Shown one piece after another: positions 32,729-42,048 of a stretch of 64,000 nucleotides of DNA. Every line of letters starts with the position of its first letter. Within the stretch, counting starts at the first letter, position 1. Under the pieces are notes generated by a model. That model searched no databases. It saw only the letters and a list, made by a program, of their open reading frames with translations, and was not told the DNA's origin. This DNA is from Spirochaeta isovalerica. GTDB lineage: Bacteria > Spirochaetota > Spirochaetia > DSM-2461. The position numbers and the translations under genes are program-made. Where the stretch lies: contig NZ_JACHGJ010000009.1 in assembly GCF_014207565.1 (NCBI RefSeq), positions 1 to 64,000 of the forward strand, written 5' to 3'.

Positions 32729-35700
32729 TGAGCCGCCCTCTGTCCCGTCCGAAAACTTCCGGCTCGAAAAGCAGTTCCGCTCCCGCAGGGGGAGTCGGGT
32801 AGATTCCCGGAGTGGTACAGCGGAAGAGGAAAGAGACCTCTCTCTGGCCGTAGTAGAGAAAATCCCAGGAATAGCGTATCTCATTGTCGAAAATCAGCTG
32901 GTTCGGCGCGAAGGGATAGAAATCCCCGTTTATGATATAGCCTTCGCCGATATAGGAGTCTTCATCGCCGTACTGCGACTCCCTTGTCCAGCGCTCGCTG
33001 TTGGTTCCTCCCCCGTTGAGATAGGACGATGTTGTCGAGAAACTGGGATCGACTATTTCAGCCCCGCTCGGAACGGGAACGGTCAGATTCACATAGCTGC
33101 GGCTCTTCGATGTACCCAGCAATACGCGCATGCGGTAGGTTTCACCCAGCATCAGTTCATTGTTGGTGATCTCTTCCCCTTCAAGCGTTTCAATCGTCGA
33201 AAAGACCGAGATTCCCTCGTCGCGGAGCGGCGCCGATTCATTGGGCAGGGCGTATTTCAGCGTTGTCGTGTAATAGAGGTTCCCTTCGCCGGTTTTTCTG
33301 AACTGGAGGCTTGATGCTTCATTCTGTCCGGCCACGGGGATGATCTCTTTAAACAGATCGAAGACTTTTTCCTCCGGTCCGCGGGAGTATCCTTCAAAGC
33401 GGCTCTTCATCATTGAATCTTCATTGATAACCACTTCAGCCGCGAATTTTGTGTCTTCGGGACCTTCCAGAGCGACCAGATCATTCAGAGCCAGAGCCAT
33501 CCACATCCTGTCGTGGGCGCTGATCCAGTTCCGGCTGTTCTTCTGCCTGTTAAGACTGAAGGTGTACCGGCTAAGAATATCGTCCTCCTCCCCGGTCATA
33601 ACAGCCAGGCGGAGCAGATGGGAAAGCTGCTGATACAGGGAGTCGAAGTAGAACCTCGCCTCATAGGTTTCCCGGATATCCACGCTCTGTGCGCCCATGG
33701 AAACGAAATTCTTGATTCTTTTGTAGATCTTCCCGACTTCCGCGTCCCTGCCTTCAAGCTTATAGGCATATGCCACAAGAGCGTATCCGCTGATACCGAG
33801 CTCATCATCCATTGCCATAAGCTCGTCAGTCCGCGCTTCGTCGGCTCTGCCGCCCAGGGCGTTAATGTAGTTCAGATACACATTGTAGTAGAGATCGCTC
33901 CGGTTCCGCGCCGCATAGTTGTTCACGTAGGCGATAAGCTTTTTCTCACTGACCACAGTCTGGAATTCGGCGTTTTGTTTCTTCAGGATTTCCAGCATAT
34001 GCAGAGAAAGGAGCGACAGCCAGGGATTACTCCGGACATTGGCCATATAGGAGGATGTGGCGATACCGCCGTCATCGCGTTGTCTGTTTCTCAGGTATTT
34101 GAGAAACCGGACAAGCTTTTCTTTGGCATCGTTTTCAAAATCAGCCCCCATGACTTTGACGGTTCGGGGAGCTACGATGCCGGGCAAAGCGCTGTAGAGA
34201 TAATCGAACGTATTGTCGTAGACCCGGTGGCCGTTCAGCGAAATCAGCTGGTCCCTCAGGAAAGGAGCCCGGCTGGAATCGATAGAGAATCCGAGAGAAC
34301 CGTAGGATTGGCCGATATTATTGGGAATGATCAGCGCTTCCTCCGCCATCTGGGCATCTCTGCCGACCGTTCCCGTCGTAGTGAAAGCTTCTCTGAGTAT
34401 GGGCTGCTCCACCATCATGGTCTGAACCAGTTCCTCATCGAGGACATCGGAGAGAATTGTGAATACAACCTCTCCCGATCCCTGTTTTTTCGCTTCCAGA
34501 ATATAGGGAACTTCCATGCTCCGTCCCGCCGGAACGATAACTGTTTTTTCCTTTTCTCCGGGAAGATTGATCAGATCCGATTCGGCCTTGACCGTCACTT
34601 CATGATCCCGCCCGTCTATGTTGGTGATGACCACTCCCGCAAAGGACGTGTCACGGACCCTCATGCGCCGGGGCATGGCCGTTCTCACGTTGAGGGGATT
34701 GCGGACGAAAAGCTCATCTTCCAGATAGCCGATCCGGTCGCCTTTCAGGGCGATAACCGTGGACCTGTATGTCGTCAGAGTGTCGGGCCAGTCTATGGGG
34801 ATGTTCACCTCACCGTTTTCATCGGTAACCAGGAACGGCTCGAACACGGCGAGAGGAGAAAAGTCGTCCCGGCGCTGCAGTTTGCCGTCCTCACCGTCTC
34901 CTCCTACCAGATTGGACACATCGTAGGTAACCGGGGCCAGCAGGAGCCGTCTCGAATCATCCCCCGCTCCGTAAAGCCGGAAATTCCAGGGGCTGTAGAA
35001 GTATTCCAGAGGATTGGGAATGTGATAGTTGATCAGGTCGAGAACGCCTCGGTCCACCGCCAGATAGGTAATTTCCGCACCGGCTACAGGAGATCCGTTT
35101 CTCGTGACTTTAACCGTTACCTCACCCTTTTCTCCGGGTCTGTAAACCGCTTTGTCGGAGGAAACCTGAACATCCAGCTCCCGCGATGCGGTTGATATGT
35201 TGAGAGTCGCCGCACCGAAGATCCCCTTGGGCTTTCCGAAATCGGGATCGAAATAGGATGCCGGTTGATCAGTTCTGGGCATAAAGGAAGTGAGGGTGAC
35301 ATACATCCTGGGGACCCACTCCTCCCGGATTTCCACTTCGATGAAAGGATCGGCCGGATCGATATCGATCAGTTTTTCCTCGAGGATTCCCTCCCGTTCG
35401 ATCGTCATCAGGTATTTCCCTTTTTCCAGAGGCGATTTGACCAGAATCCGCGCTGTGTCTCCCGGGAAGTAGAGCTCCTGCTCCACATCGAGGGTGATAT
35501 CTTCGGCGTTGTTCCCGGCCCACCGGACCCAGGAACCGCCGCTGACATAAAACTCAAGGTCTGTTATAACTTCATTGTCTTTCCGGTCCCGGCTGCTGAT
35601 CCGCAGACGGTAGCTTCCCGCTTGTGTCGGCGTATACGTCCAGGAAAGCCGTCCGTTCTTCCATAAAGATTCATCGCTGTGCAGAGTCTCCTCAACCCAT

Positions 35701-38624
35701 TCGTAACGGGTGTTGATCCGGCCGCCCACGCTGTTCTGCTGAACCGCTTTCCAGGAGCCTTTAATGACCTCAATCTGAGCGCTGCCGTCCGAAGGAGCGA
35801 GTTCCCCCTCGGGACTGACCTGTACGAAACGGAATTGCATTTCCCGGTCCACGGCGACGAAACGCCTCCAACGGCCGGCGCTTCCGTCATCGATCGACGC
35901 CCCGATGTAATAGAACGCGGGGTGAACGACCGCCGAATCGGCGACGCTCACCGTCTGCCGGTCTATATCTTCGACTGTTGCCTCCGCCACGTATCGGTAG
36001 GCCATGCCCTTGATGCTGTGATCGCCCGTTTCCACGGACAGCATGGCCGAACCGTCAACGCTGAGCTTGTCTTCACCGGAGGAAATGACATTTTCTCTCA
36101 GCCAGCCCACTGTCGGACCGAATACAGAATACTGCCAGTCCTTTCCGGGAGGGCTGTAGTGAACCGGCTTTCTCGTCCAGAAACTGCTCACGTCTCCGCC
36201 GGCCATAGAGCCGCCCGAAAGATAGGACGCTTTCAGGGACATGGTGATTTTATCGCCGGTGTAGTATTTTCTATCGGGAGCGTTAAGTTCAGCCTGGAAA
36301 TTGAGCCTACGGAAGAAAGCGACTTTCACCCTTTCCTCGAAGGTCTTCCCCTGCCTTTCATAAATGACTCTCAGATCCACGGGATCGAAATCGGCGGGAA
36401 TGTCCCAGGTTTCATAAAATCCGCCCGATTCTGTCGTCCTGCCGTTCCAGCTGGCAATGGTTTTGGAATCGTATCCCCGCACTTCCTTGACCGTAATGGA
36501 ATAGGGCCCTTCATAGGGAGAGAACTCTCCTAAATACTGATTCCAGTCCATGCCGCGGAGAGTGATCGTTTCTCCCGGCTTGTAGAGCCCTCTGTCGGAG
36601 AAGAAGAAAACTCTGGGGACAGTATCCTCTGCATAGACAGGAGAAGAGCTGCTGATACCGAAGCGCCATCCCGTCTGGGTGTTGCGGACCGGGAGATCGA
36701 CCCGGTCGCCGTTCAATTCCGCCTTTATATTGATCTCGAATTGATAGCGGTTGCTTTTATAGAAAAACCGGGCCATATCGCCGCTGTTCAGCTCGATAAG
36801 GGCAAAGCCGTCGCTGTCGGTCTGTACCGTACCATAAAGGCCGTTCAATCCGGAAAGGGAAACTGTCGCGCCCTCCGCCGGCATGCCCGACGAGAGATGG
36901 TTGACCCAGATAAGGAATTTATTCCATGAATAGCGGGTGCTGATAGCCAGATCGGTCACCTGCACATTCATATTGCGTTTGTTCTGCCGGACTTTGGCTT
37001 CGTTGCGCCAGTTGATGTAATTCTCTTCGAAATTCCACTGAAGATTGACAACCCCGTATTTTCCGTTCAAATAGGGCGTCAGATCGACCAGCTTGTAATT
37101 GGCTTCATTTCGCTTGGCGGTCTCAAATCCGGGATCCTGAGGTACTCCATTGATGGAAAAAGTCCCTTTCTGAATATTCTGATATTCGTAAATCAGAAGT
37201 GGATCGAACCGGGCTTCCAGGCTTCTGAATCCGTCTGATCCGGGAAAGCGGGAATACTCGGCCGCCTTCGGCACTTCAACGGTCACGATTTTTTCCGCTT
37301 CCAGAGATCGGCCGTAAACATCCTCAATCCCGGCGCCGAGGGTCACAGTGTATTCCGATTCATACTGAACCGGCAGATCAGCCAGCCTCACCGTATGATC
37401 ATAAACTTCAATATGATCTTTCAGATCAATCCCTTCAAAAGAAGTGGAGACATTGCCGTAAACCGTATCTTTGTTGACCGGATGGGAAAACTCCAGAAAA
37501 ACGGGGTTCTGAACTCCGTCCGGATCGGCGGGAAAGCTGTAGCTGTAGCGGGAATAACTGGAGTAGCCGAAGGGGGAGAGCGTTCTGTACGTCAGCTCCT
37601 GGAGCTCTTCCCTGGGGCTCGACTGCTCATTGGCTCTGGCTCCGGAAAGAAGCTCTACCCGGATTTCGCTGTTGAAAGGCGTCTCACCTTCAAACGTCGC
37701 CAGGACCATGCGTTTGAGCGTATCGCTATGCCAGTTCTCGTGCTCTTCCGGAAGGGCGCTGACTTTGACATCGTACTCGCGGTAATCATCTTTTACTGTA
37801 ATATAGCCGTCGAGTGCCAGGGCATCCACTTCCTGATTAAAAGTGAGAATGATGCTGTTTGTTTTGGATGGCGGAACCTCTCTTGTTGAATCGTACAGGT
37901 CATCGAGAGTCCCGAATGCCATAGATAGAATTTCGACAAACTCATTATGGAAAACGAAAGAATAGTCGAGAGGAAGAGCTTTACCGAAAATAGACTCGGT
38001 TCCCTCATTGATTGTCACGGTAAAATCGCGGGTGCGGTGTATCGGTTCGTCCGGCTCGAATGTAAGCATTTTGGTCCCCATCCACCGGAACGTGCCCTTC
38101 ACCGCCGGATCGATGGACATGATGGGGCTTTCGGTCAGAGGCGCTCCGAGCCGGCTGACCGGAACCATGGGCTGATTGAAAAGAACATAGATCGTAGGCC
38201 GCCGCATCTCCATGGGCAATTCTCCCGAGGGGCCGAAATCAACGATCTTCAGAGGTCCCGCCGAACCGGAGGAAACGAGCCTGGACATATCCACATCGGA
38301 AGGATTGAAATAATTGATCGTGAGAGATGAAAAATCGAAAGCCTTTTTAAGCTGGTCAGAACTTCCTGAAACAGTCTCTGAAAAAAGCCGGTTCATCGCG
38401 GCCGAATCGACTTTGGACAAACGGGACCGGGCCAGCAGTTCCGCATCACCGAGAAGCGGCGCAGCGGGATCGATATCTGCATCATCGGGAGAAACAAGGA
38501 GCTCATCCTGATTTGTTACGACAGGACCGGTATCCTGAATCGTCTCCTCAACGGGACTTTCCCCTCCCTTTCCGCAGGAAACAAGAATGTTTATCGTTAT
38601 CAGCGCAATAATCAGCTTTTTCAT
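32715..38624 (-). CDS. Bacterial alpha-2-macroglobulin-like lipoprotein without thioester
   Basis: A 1969-residue lipoprotein (lipobox LVSC, Cys17). The succession of beta domains matches bacterial A2M (YfhM/YfaS): Ig-like MG domains over the first ~1100 residues, with the MG2 region (VFFFSDRGLYKPGETI) near 690. The A2M family domain with YLAVDRGVLDLINY and WPDTLTTYRSTVIALKGD is near 1170-1300. A helical TED-like domain (about 1420-1720) and a receptor-binding-like end follow. The site of the thioester motif (C-x-E-Q) instead reads DNTFDYLYSALPG, and only one cysteine besides the lipid anchor exists. It cannot trap proteases covalently. A2M proteins normally act as periplasmic protease traps. 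The ATG at 38624 follows AAGGA. Confidence 0.9.
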   Translation of the reverse strand: MKKLIIALITINILVSCGKGGESPVEETIQDTGPVVTNQDELLVSPDDADIDPAAPLLGDAELLARSRLSKVDSAAMNRLFSETVSGSSDQLKKAFDFSSLTINYFNPSDVDMSRLVSSGSAGPLKIVDFGPSGELPMEMRRPTIYVLFNQPMVPVSRLGAPLTESPIMSIDPAVKGTFRWMGTKMLTFEPDEPIHRTRDFTVTINEGTESIFGKALPLDYSFVFHNEFVEILSMAFGTLDDLYDSTREVPPSKTNSIILTFNQEVDALALDGYITVKDDYREYDVKVSALPEEHENWHSDTLKRMVLATFEGETPFNSEIRVELLSGARANEQSSPREELQELTYRTLSPFGYSSYSRYSYSFPADPDGVQNPVFLEFSHPVNKDTVYGNVSTSFEGIDLKDHIEVYDHTVRLADLPVQYESEYTVTLGAGIEDVYGRSLEAEKIVTVEVPKAAEYSRFPGSDGFRSLEARFDPLLIYEYQNIQKGTFSINGVPQDPGFETAKRNEANYKLVDLTPYLNGKYGVVNLQWNFEENYINWRNEAKVRQNKRNMNVQVTDLAISTRYSWNKFLIWVNHLSSGMPAEGATVSLSGLNGLYGTVQTDSDGFALIELNSGDMARFFYKSNRYQFEINIKAELNGDRVDLPVRNTQTGWRFGISSSSPVYAEDTVPRVFFFSDRGLYKPGETITLRGMDWNQYLGEFSPYEGPYSITVKEVRGYDSKTIASWNGRTTESGGFYETWDIPADFDPVDLRVIYERQGKTFEERVKVAFFRRLNFQAELNAPDRKYYTGDKITMSLKASYLSGGSMAGGDVSSFWTRKPVHYSPPGKDWQYSVFGPTVGWLRENVISSGEDKLSVDGSAMLSVETGDHSIKGMAYRYVAEATVEDIDRQTVSVADSAVVHPAFYYIGASIDDGSAGRWRRFVAVDREMQFRFVQVSPEGELAPSDGSAQIEVIKGSWKAVQQNSVGGRINTRYEWVEETLHSDESLWKNGRLSWTYTPTQAGSYRLRISSRDRKDNEVITDLEFYVSGGSWVRWAGNNAEDITLDVEQELYFPGDTARILVKSPLEKGKYLMTIEREGILEEKLIDIDPADPFIEVEIREEWVPRMYVTLTSFMPRTDQPASYFDPDFGKPKGIFGAATLNISTASRELDVQVSSDKAVYRPGEKGEVTVKVTRNGSPVAGAEITYLAVDRGVLDLINYHIPNPLEYFYSPWNFRLYGAGDDSRRLLLAPVTYDVSNLVGGDGEDGKLQRRDDFSPLAVFEPFLVTDENGEVNIPIDWPDTLTTYRSTVIALKGDRIGYLEDELFVRNPLNVRTAMPRRMRVRDTSFAGVVITNIDGRDHEVTVKAESDLINLPGEKEKTVIVPAGRSMEVPYILEAKKQGSGEVVFTILSDVLDEELVQTMMVEQPILREAFTTTGTVGRDAQMAEEALIIPNNIGQSYGSLGFSIDSSRAPFLRDQLISLNGHRVYDNTFDYLYSALPGIVAPRTVKVMGADFENDAKEKLVRFLKYLRNRQRDDGGIATSSYMANVRSNPWLSLLSLHMLEILKKQNAEFQTVVSEKKLIAYVNNYAARNRSDLYYNVYLNYINALGGRADEARTDELMAMDDELGISGYALVAYAYKLEGRDAEVGKIYKRIKNFVSMGAQSVDIRETYEARFYFDSLYQQLSHLLRLAVMTGEEDDILSRYTFSLNRQKNSRNWISAHDRMWMALALNDLVALEGPEDTKFAAEVVINEDSMMKSRFEGYSRGPEEKVFDLFKEIIPVAGQNEASSLQFRKTGEGNLYYTTTLKYALPNESAPLRDEGISVFSTIETLEGEEITNNELMLGETYRMRVLLGTSKSRSYVNLTVPVPSGAEIVDPSFSTTSSYLNGGGTNSERWTRESQYGDEDSYIGEGYIINGDFYPFAPNQLIFDNEIRYSWDFLYYGQREVSFLFRCTTPGIYPTPPAGAELLFEPEVFGRDRGRLIVIH

Positions 38625-38638
38625 TTTCAATCCTTAAT

Positions 38639-39361
38639 TTATTTTGTGCAGATGATCTCAAGACGGGAAGCCGGAGCGAAACCGTCTCTATTCAGTTTTT
38701 CCAAAAGGGCTTCGCCTTTTTCGATCAGGGCTTCGGAGTGTTCCAGTTTCTCCGCTCTTTCTTTATACATTTCAAAAGCTCCGCTAATCTGTCTGACAGT
38801 TTCCTCATCGTGAATTTTCTCGTCATCTCCGTCGAACTGTTCGAATTCAAATGAGGAAACCGGAAGCGTATGAAGAAAAGAGAGAAGCTCGTCTCTTGTC
38901 ATAGTCCTCTCATGATAGGTTCCCAGGGCGCTGTCAATCTCTCCCCACCAGTGATGAAAGCCGGTATGGATTCTCTGCGACGGTCTTTCGTCGGCAGAGT
39001 GAAACATTTCCGAAATGATAAGCAGACCTTCGGGCTTCAGAACCCTGAGTGCTTCCGAGAGGACCAGATCTCTGTTTCTGAAGTGATGCAGAGAGTTGGA
39101 AATAGAAACCACATCAAATGAACCGTCATCAAAATCCAGGGATTCGCAATCCATGGGAATGAAGGAAATGCGGCTGTCCCTTTCCTCCTTTCCGGCCATG
39201 TCCAGAGCCTTCTGATTCAAATCAATGCCCAGGGCTTTTTCATAGTCTTTGAAAAGAGGACAGATGTGATCGAGAAATCCACCCCTCCCCGTTGCCAGAT
39301 CGAGTATGGAACCCACTTTGAGATTGTTCAGTTTTTTATAAATTTCCATCATGTTTTCCAT
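38639..39361 (-). CDS. SAM-dependent class I methyltransferase
   Basis: A 240-residue protein. Motif I SILDLATGRGGF (about 18-29) binds S-adenosylmethionine; later motifs MDCESLDFDDGSFDVVSISN and LRVLKPEGLLIISEMF are typical of Methyltransf_11/UbiE-like enzymes. A helical end (about 190-230) follows. The substrate is unknown. The start at 39361 (MENMM) is chosen because the fold begins just after it; no good Shine-Dalgarno is seen, and two more ATG codons follow within five residues. It opens the operon with the A2M, PBP1C and protease genes. Only 25 bases separate it from the divergent peptidase gene. Confidence 0.8.
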   Translation of the reverse strand: MENMMEIYKKLNNLKVGSILDLATGRGGFLDHICPLFKDYEKALGIDLNQKALDMAGKEERDSRISFIPMDCESLDFDDGSFDVVSISNSLHHFRNRDLVLSEALRVLKPEGLLIISEMFHSADERPSQRIHTGFHHWWGEIDSALGTYHERTMTRDELLSFLHTLPVSSFEFEQFDGDDEKIHDEETVRQISGAFEMYKERAEKLEHSEALIEKGEALLEKLNRDGFAPASRLEIICTK

Positions 39362-39386
39362 TATATATAAATTATAATAAGAGTAT

Positions 39387-40352
39387 ATGAAAAAATCTCT
39401 CCTTCCGCTTTTCACAATTCTTATTGCCGGTTCCTGTTTCAGTACCGGAAGCACATCGCCCTCTGGACCGCCCGATGATATGTCTGCCATTTCATCTATA
39501 GAGGAGCCCCAGCCTCCTCCCTCTGCCGGACCGGTAACCGGAGAAACAGGAACCGAACCGTTCCCTCCCAACAGGATCATTACCGCCTTGAAAGAAGCAT
39601 ATCCCGATAAAATCAAAGAAATCACCTATAAGAACAACGACTGGGCCATCAAAGTTTATGACCGGTGGCTTTACTGGGCCGATGGCCGGCTTCTTCCCGA
39701 AGAGGAGATTTACAGCAGAGAGGAATACAGCCCCCACCTCTTCTACCGGTACCCCGCAAAGCTTCCTTCGTTCAGCAAACCGGATAGCGAAAGTGCAGAG
39801 AGAATCGACAGCATAATTGACCAGCGGAAAGAAAACCCCATTTTGCGAAACCCGGCCTTTCTGAATGGTCTCTGGAGAATATGGGACAGGGATACAAGCT
39901 GGAAACGGGTAAAGACTACTTTTTTTCTGGGATACAAACTTCAAATCCACCGGGACCTGCTTGAAGATCTGGCTCGCGTGGAAGAGGAAATCCAGAGAAG
40001 GATGCTTGTCGACAGGGAACTGGCCGCCTTTGTCCGGACCCTGAGCCGGATCGACGGTTACAACTGGAGGCAGATAGCCGATACGGACACGCTCAGCGTA
40101 CACTCCTACGGCATAGCAATCGATCTGATTCTCAACCGGACCGGTGGCAAACAGATCTACTGGCTCTGGACGCTTAACAGCGGAGAAAAATTCTATGATA
40201 TTCCATATAATAAACGATTCAGCCCTCCCGAATCCTTTATTGAAGCATTCGAAAAAGAGGGCTTTGTCTGGGGTGGGAAATGGCTTTTCTATGATACCAT
40301 TCACTTTGAATACAGACCGGAGATCATGATTCTCAACGATCTGAATAACTAG
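39387..40352 (+). CDS. M15-type D-Ala-D-Ala carboxypeptidase-like lipoprotein
   Basis: A 321-residue lipoprotein (IAGSC, Cys17) with a Ser/Pro-rich linker to about residue 60. The carboxyl half carries the zinc-site pattern of M15 peptidases (VanY/M15C): His239 and Asp246 in VHSYGIAIDL, and His306 in DTIHFEYRPE, with aromatic residues around FVWGGKW. It probably trims peptidoglycan stem peptides in the periplasm or at the outer membrane. It is divergent from the envelope operon with which it may share control, and overlaps the convergent zinc-ribbon gene by four bases. Confidence 0.85.
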   Translation: MKKSLLPLFTILIAGSCFSTGSTSPSGPPDDMSAISSIEEPQPPPSAGPVTGETGTEPFPPNRIITALKEAYPDKIKEITYKNNDWAIKVYDRWLYWADGRLLPEEEIYSREEYSPHLFYRYPAKLPSFSKPDSESAERIDSIIDQRKENPILRNPAFLNGLWRIWDRDTSWKRVKTTFFLGYKLQIHRDLLEDLARVEEEIQRRMLVDRELAAFVRTLSRIDGYNWRQIADTDTLSVHSYGIAIDLILNRTGGKQIYWLWTLNSGEKFYDIPYNKRFSPPESFIEAFEKEGFVWGGKWLFYDTIHFEYRPEIMILNDLNN

Positions 40353-40573
40353 TTCCTGGCAGCGACGGTCCGTCTGGCCGACATGGTCAGCTGAGGCTCG
40401 GTTCTCCGCTTTAAGGGGATTCCGCAATGACGGCATTTGGGGACAAGCTCCGCACAGGTGGGACAAACATAATAGTATTTGTCACAGTGAAAGCAGTAAT
40501 AGCGCTTCGCTGTAGCGGCGAACACTCTCGCACAGTTGTCACAGGTCGCTTCAACTATGTGTTTTCTCTCCAT
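40349..40573 (-). CDS. Small double zinc-ribbon protein
   Basis: A 74-residue protein with four CxxC motifs (11-14, 27-30, 37-40, 47-50), enough for two structural zinc sites, and a basic, Thr/Arg-rich tail. Not assignable to a named family. It could bind nucleic acid or a protein. An AAGGAG ribosome site supports the start. It lies 75 bases downstream of the MraY-like gene, separated by a weak hairpin and T-run. Confidence 0.6.
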   Translation of the reverse strand: MERKHIVEATCDNCARVFAATAKRYYCFHCDKYYYVCPTCAELVPKCRHCGIPLKRRTEPQLTMSARRTVAARN

Positions 40574-40615
40574 GGATCAACTCCTTTTTTGTCGTTGTTA
40601 CATTATCGATCCACA

Positions 40616-40640
40616 GTAAAAAAAAACGTATAGGCCGTTT
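40616..40640 (-). terminator. Weak terminator after the MraY-like gene
   Basis: On the minus strand AAACG and CGTTT form a five-pair stem followed by about nine T, 9 bases after the stop codon. The stem is short, so read-through into the zinc-ribbon gene is likely. Confidence 0.4.
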
Positions 40641-40648
40641 GGTATAAT

Positions 40649-41686
40649 CTATCGGACTTTGAATATGAGAATGAGAACTCCGAATGTAATAACCAGCTGT
40701 AAAATGAGAAACTTGATCATAATCTGGGTGGGAGACCAGTTGTAATTCTCTTTCATATGGTCGTGGAGAGGAAATCTGATATTTTTGAATATGTGAATAT
40801 TGAGAAAACGTTTCAGTGCGATTTTGATCAGACCGGTTCCACCATTTATAAAGAGAACCGTGGAAATCAGGAAATAGAGAAAGGGATTTCCGGTTTTCAG
40901 AATGATGATGCCTATGGCGAATCCCAATCCTCTCGATCCGGCGTCGCCCATAAGAATGGCACTAGGGTAGGCGTTATACCAGAGATAGGCGAAAAGCGAA
41001 GCGACGATAGAGAACGCCGCTATAGACCAGTTGGCTCCGTCGGCGATAAATGGAACAAGCAGGTATTCAGATATTTTAATATTGCCGAGTATAAAGTAGA
41101 GCAGAATAGCCAGAGAACCGATACTGAGCAGCACCAGTATTCCCGAAAGACCGTCCACCCCATCGGAACAGTTTGTCGTATTGATCGACACCCAGAGAAC
41201 CAGCGTATAGATGATAAACTGAATGATAGTGTGCTCGATAAGCACATTCTTGAAAAAGGGAACCCAGATCGTCACATCTCCCCATAGAATGAGAACGGCC
41301 GCTCCGGCCATGGAGACGAGAAGATCAAAAGCCGCTTTCCTGTATTCGCCCCACTCCGAAGCGCTCCTGTCATCAAAAAAACCGAAGATCATCGCCGCCG
41401 ATATGAGCATCGTGCTCAGGTAGAGGTCCCAGTCGAAGCTGTTGAATATGAGTACTGAAAAGAGATGCACGGTGAGAAAAATAACGCCTGCCCCGGTCGG
41501 TTTTCCTTTGGACAAAGCCCCGTCGACGCTGAGGAGCTTACCTCTGTCCCTCGGGAGCCTGGAGCTCAGTTTTTTCAGAAAAAACAGATTGACGATGAAG
41601 CTGAAATAAAAAGACAGCATGATTTTTACAGAGAAGTATTGAAAGATGGGATAATTCAGTATCCCGGATAACCAGTCATAGAGCAT
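40649..41686 (-). CDS. MraY-like phospho-MurNAc-pentapeptide transferase
   Basis: A 345-residue membrane enzyme of the PNPT family with about ten helices. Conserved acidic motifs are present: FFDDRSASEWGEYRK (Asp105/106), NTTNCSDGVDGLSG (about 169-182) and MGDAGSRGLGF (Asp248). The last cytoplasmic loop reads FPLHDHMKENYNWSP, close to the MraY triad LHHHFE..GW but with His-Asp-His. It should join phospho-MurNAc-pentapeptide to undecaprenyl phosphate to form lipid I. No mur genes flank it, so it is either the sole, relocated mraY or a paralogue with a changed substrate. Confidence 0.8.
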   Translation of the reverse strand: MLYDWLSGILNYPIFQYFSVKIMLSFYFSFIVNLFFLKKLSSRLPRDRGKLLSVDGALSKGKPTGAGVIFLTVHLFSVLIFNSFDWDLYLSTMLISAAMIFGFFDDRSASEWGEYRKAAFDLLVSMAGAAVLILWGDVTIWVPFFKNVLIEHTIIQFIIYTLVLWVSINTTNCSDGVDGLSGILVLLSIGSLAILLYFILGNIKISEYLLVPFIADGANWSIAAFSIVASLFAYLWYNAYPSAILMGDAGSRGLGFAIGIIILKTGNPFLYFLISTVLFINGGTGLIKIALKRFLNIHIFKNIRFPLHDHMKENYNWSPTQIMIKFLILQLVITFGVLILIFKVR

Positions 41687-41726
41687 CGAAGCGATTCTCT
41701 CCCGTTTTTAACTTTTATATTTGATT

Positions 41727-41770
41727 TCAGCCCTAATGAAAAAAAGGTCAGTCCGGCTAAAGCCGGTCTG
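41727..41770 (+). repeat. 44-nt direct repeat, copy 1 (copy 2 at 41904-41947)
   Basis: The two copies are 177 bp apart and differ at one base (C at 41731, T at 41908). Each contains CCTAATGA, an A-run, GGTCAG and the hairpin CCGGCTAAAGCCGG. Copy 2 is part of the terminator of tRNA-Pro; copy 1 lacks the matching right half. The bases between, 41771-41903, hold no gene. Confidence 0.85.
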
Positions 41771-41891
41771 GTTTCTTCAAATTCGGATTTGGCCACCATC
41801 CGCCGTCTCCTGGCGGCTCATTCCGGCCCCCTGGTTTCGCTAAAAGGGCATCCATGCCCTTTTGCCCTCAAATGATCGGGCCGCTGCACCA

Positions 41892-41977
41892 GTTCAAATC
41901 CTCTCAGTCCTAATGAAAAAAAGGTCAGTCCGGCTAAAGCCGGTCTGACCTTTTTATCGGGCTGAGAGGATTTGAAC
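41892..41977. repeat. Long palindrome containing the tRNA-Pro 3' end
   Basis: The left arm reads GTTCAAATCCTCTCAG on +, then an A-run, GGTCAG and CCGGC. The right arm is its near-perfect reverse complement, formed by the T-arm and acceptor 3' strand of the tRNA-Pro gene plus its terminator. So about 16 bases of tRNA sequence and 20 bases of flank are duplicated in inverted orientation around the terminator loop. Confidence 0.85.
41917..41956 (-). terminator. Terminator of tRNA-Pro (bidirectional)
   Basis: AAAAGGTCAG and CTGACCTTTT enclose the inner hairpin CCGGCTAAAGCCGG, with A- and T-runs on both sides. It begins directly after the tRNA 3' end and could also stop plus-strand transcripts. 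Confidence 0.85.
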
Positions 41978-42028
41978 CTCCGACCTCATCGTCCCGAACG
42001 ACGCGCGCTCCCCCTGCGCTACAGCCCG
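41957..42028 (-). tRNA. tRNA-Pro (anticodon CGG)
   Basis: All four arms can be drawn: acceptor CGGGCTG/CAGCCCG, D-arm GCGC/GCGC, anticodon stem CGTCG/CGATG with loop TTCGGGA (anticodon CGG, followed by the G37 typical of proline tRNAs), and T-arm GGAGG/CCTCT with loop TTCAAAT. The discriminator base is A and CCA is not encoded. It reads CCG codons. Confidence 0.93.
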
Positions 42029-42048
42029 ATATCATTTGATACAAATGT

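Noticed and set aside
33513-35195. A 560-codon open frame on + opposite the A2M gene
   Set aside because: It is antisense to a well-supported conserved protein, has low-complexity composition and shows no ribosome site or known motif.
41771-41891. A second tRNA or tRNA fragment upstream of the palindrome
   Set aside because: TTCAAATTCGG and GGCCACCA look tRNA-like, but no cloverleaf could be drawn.
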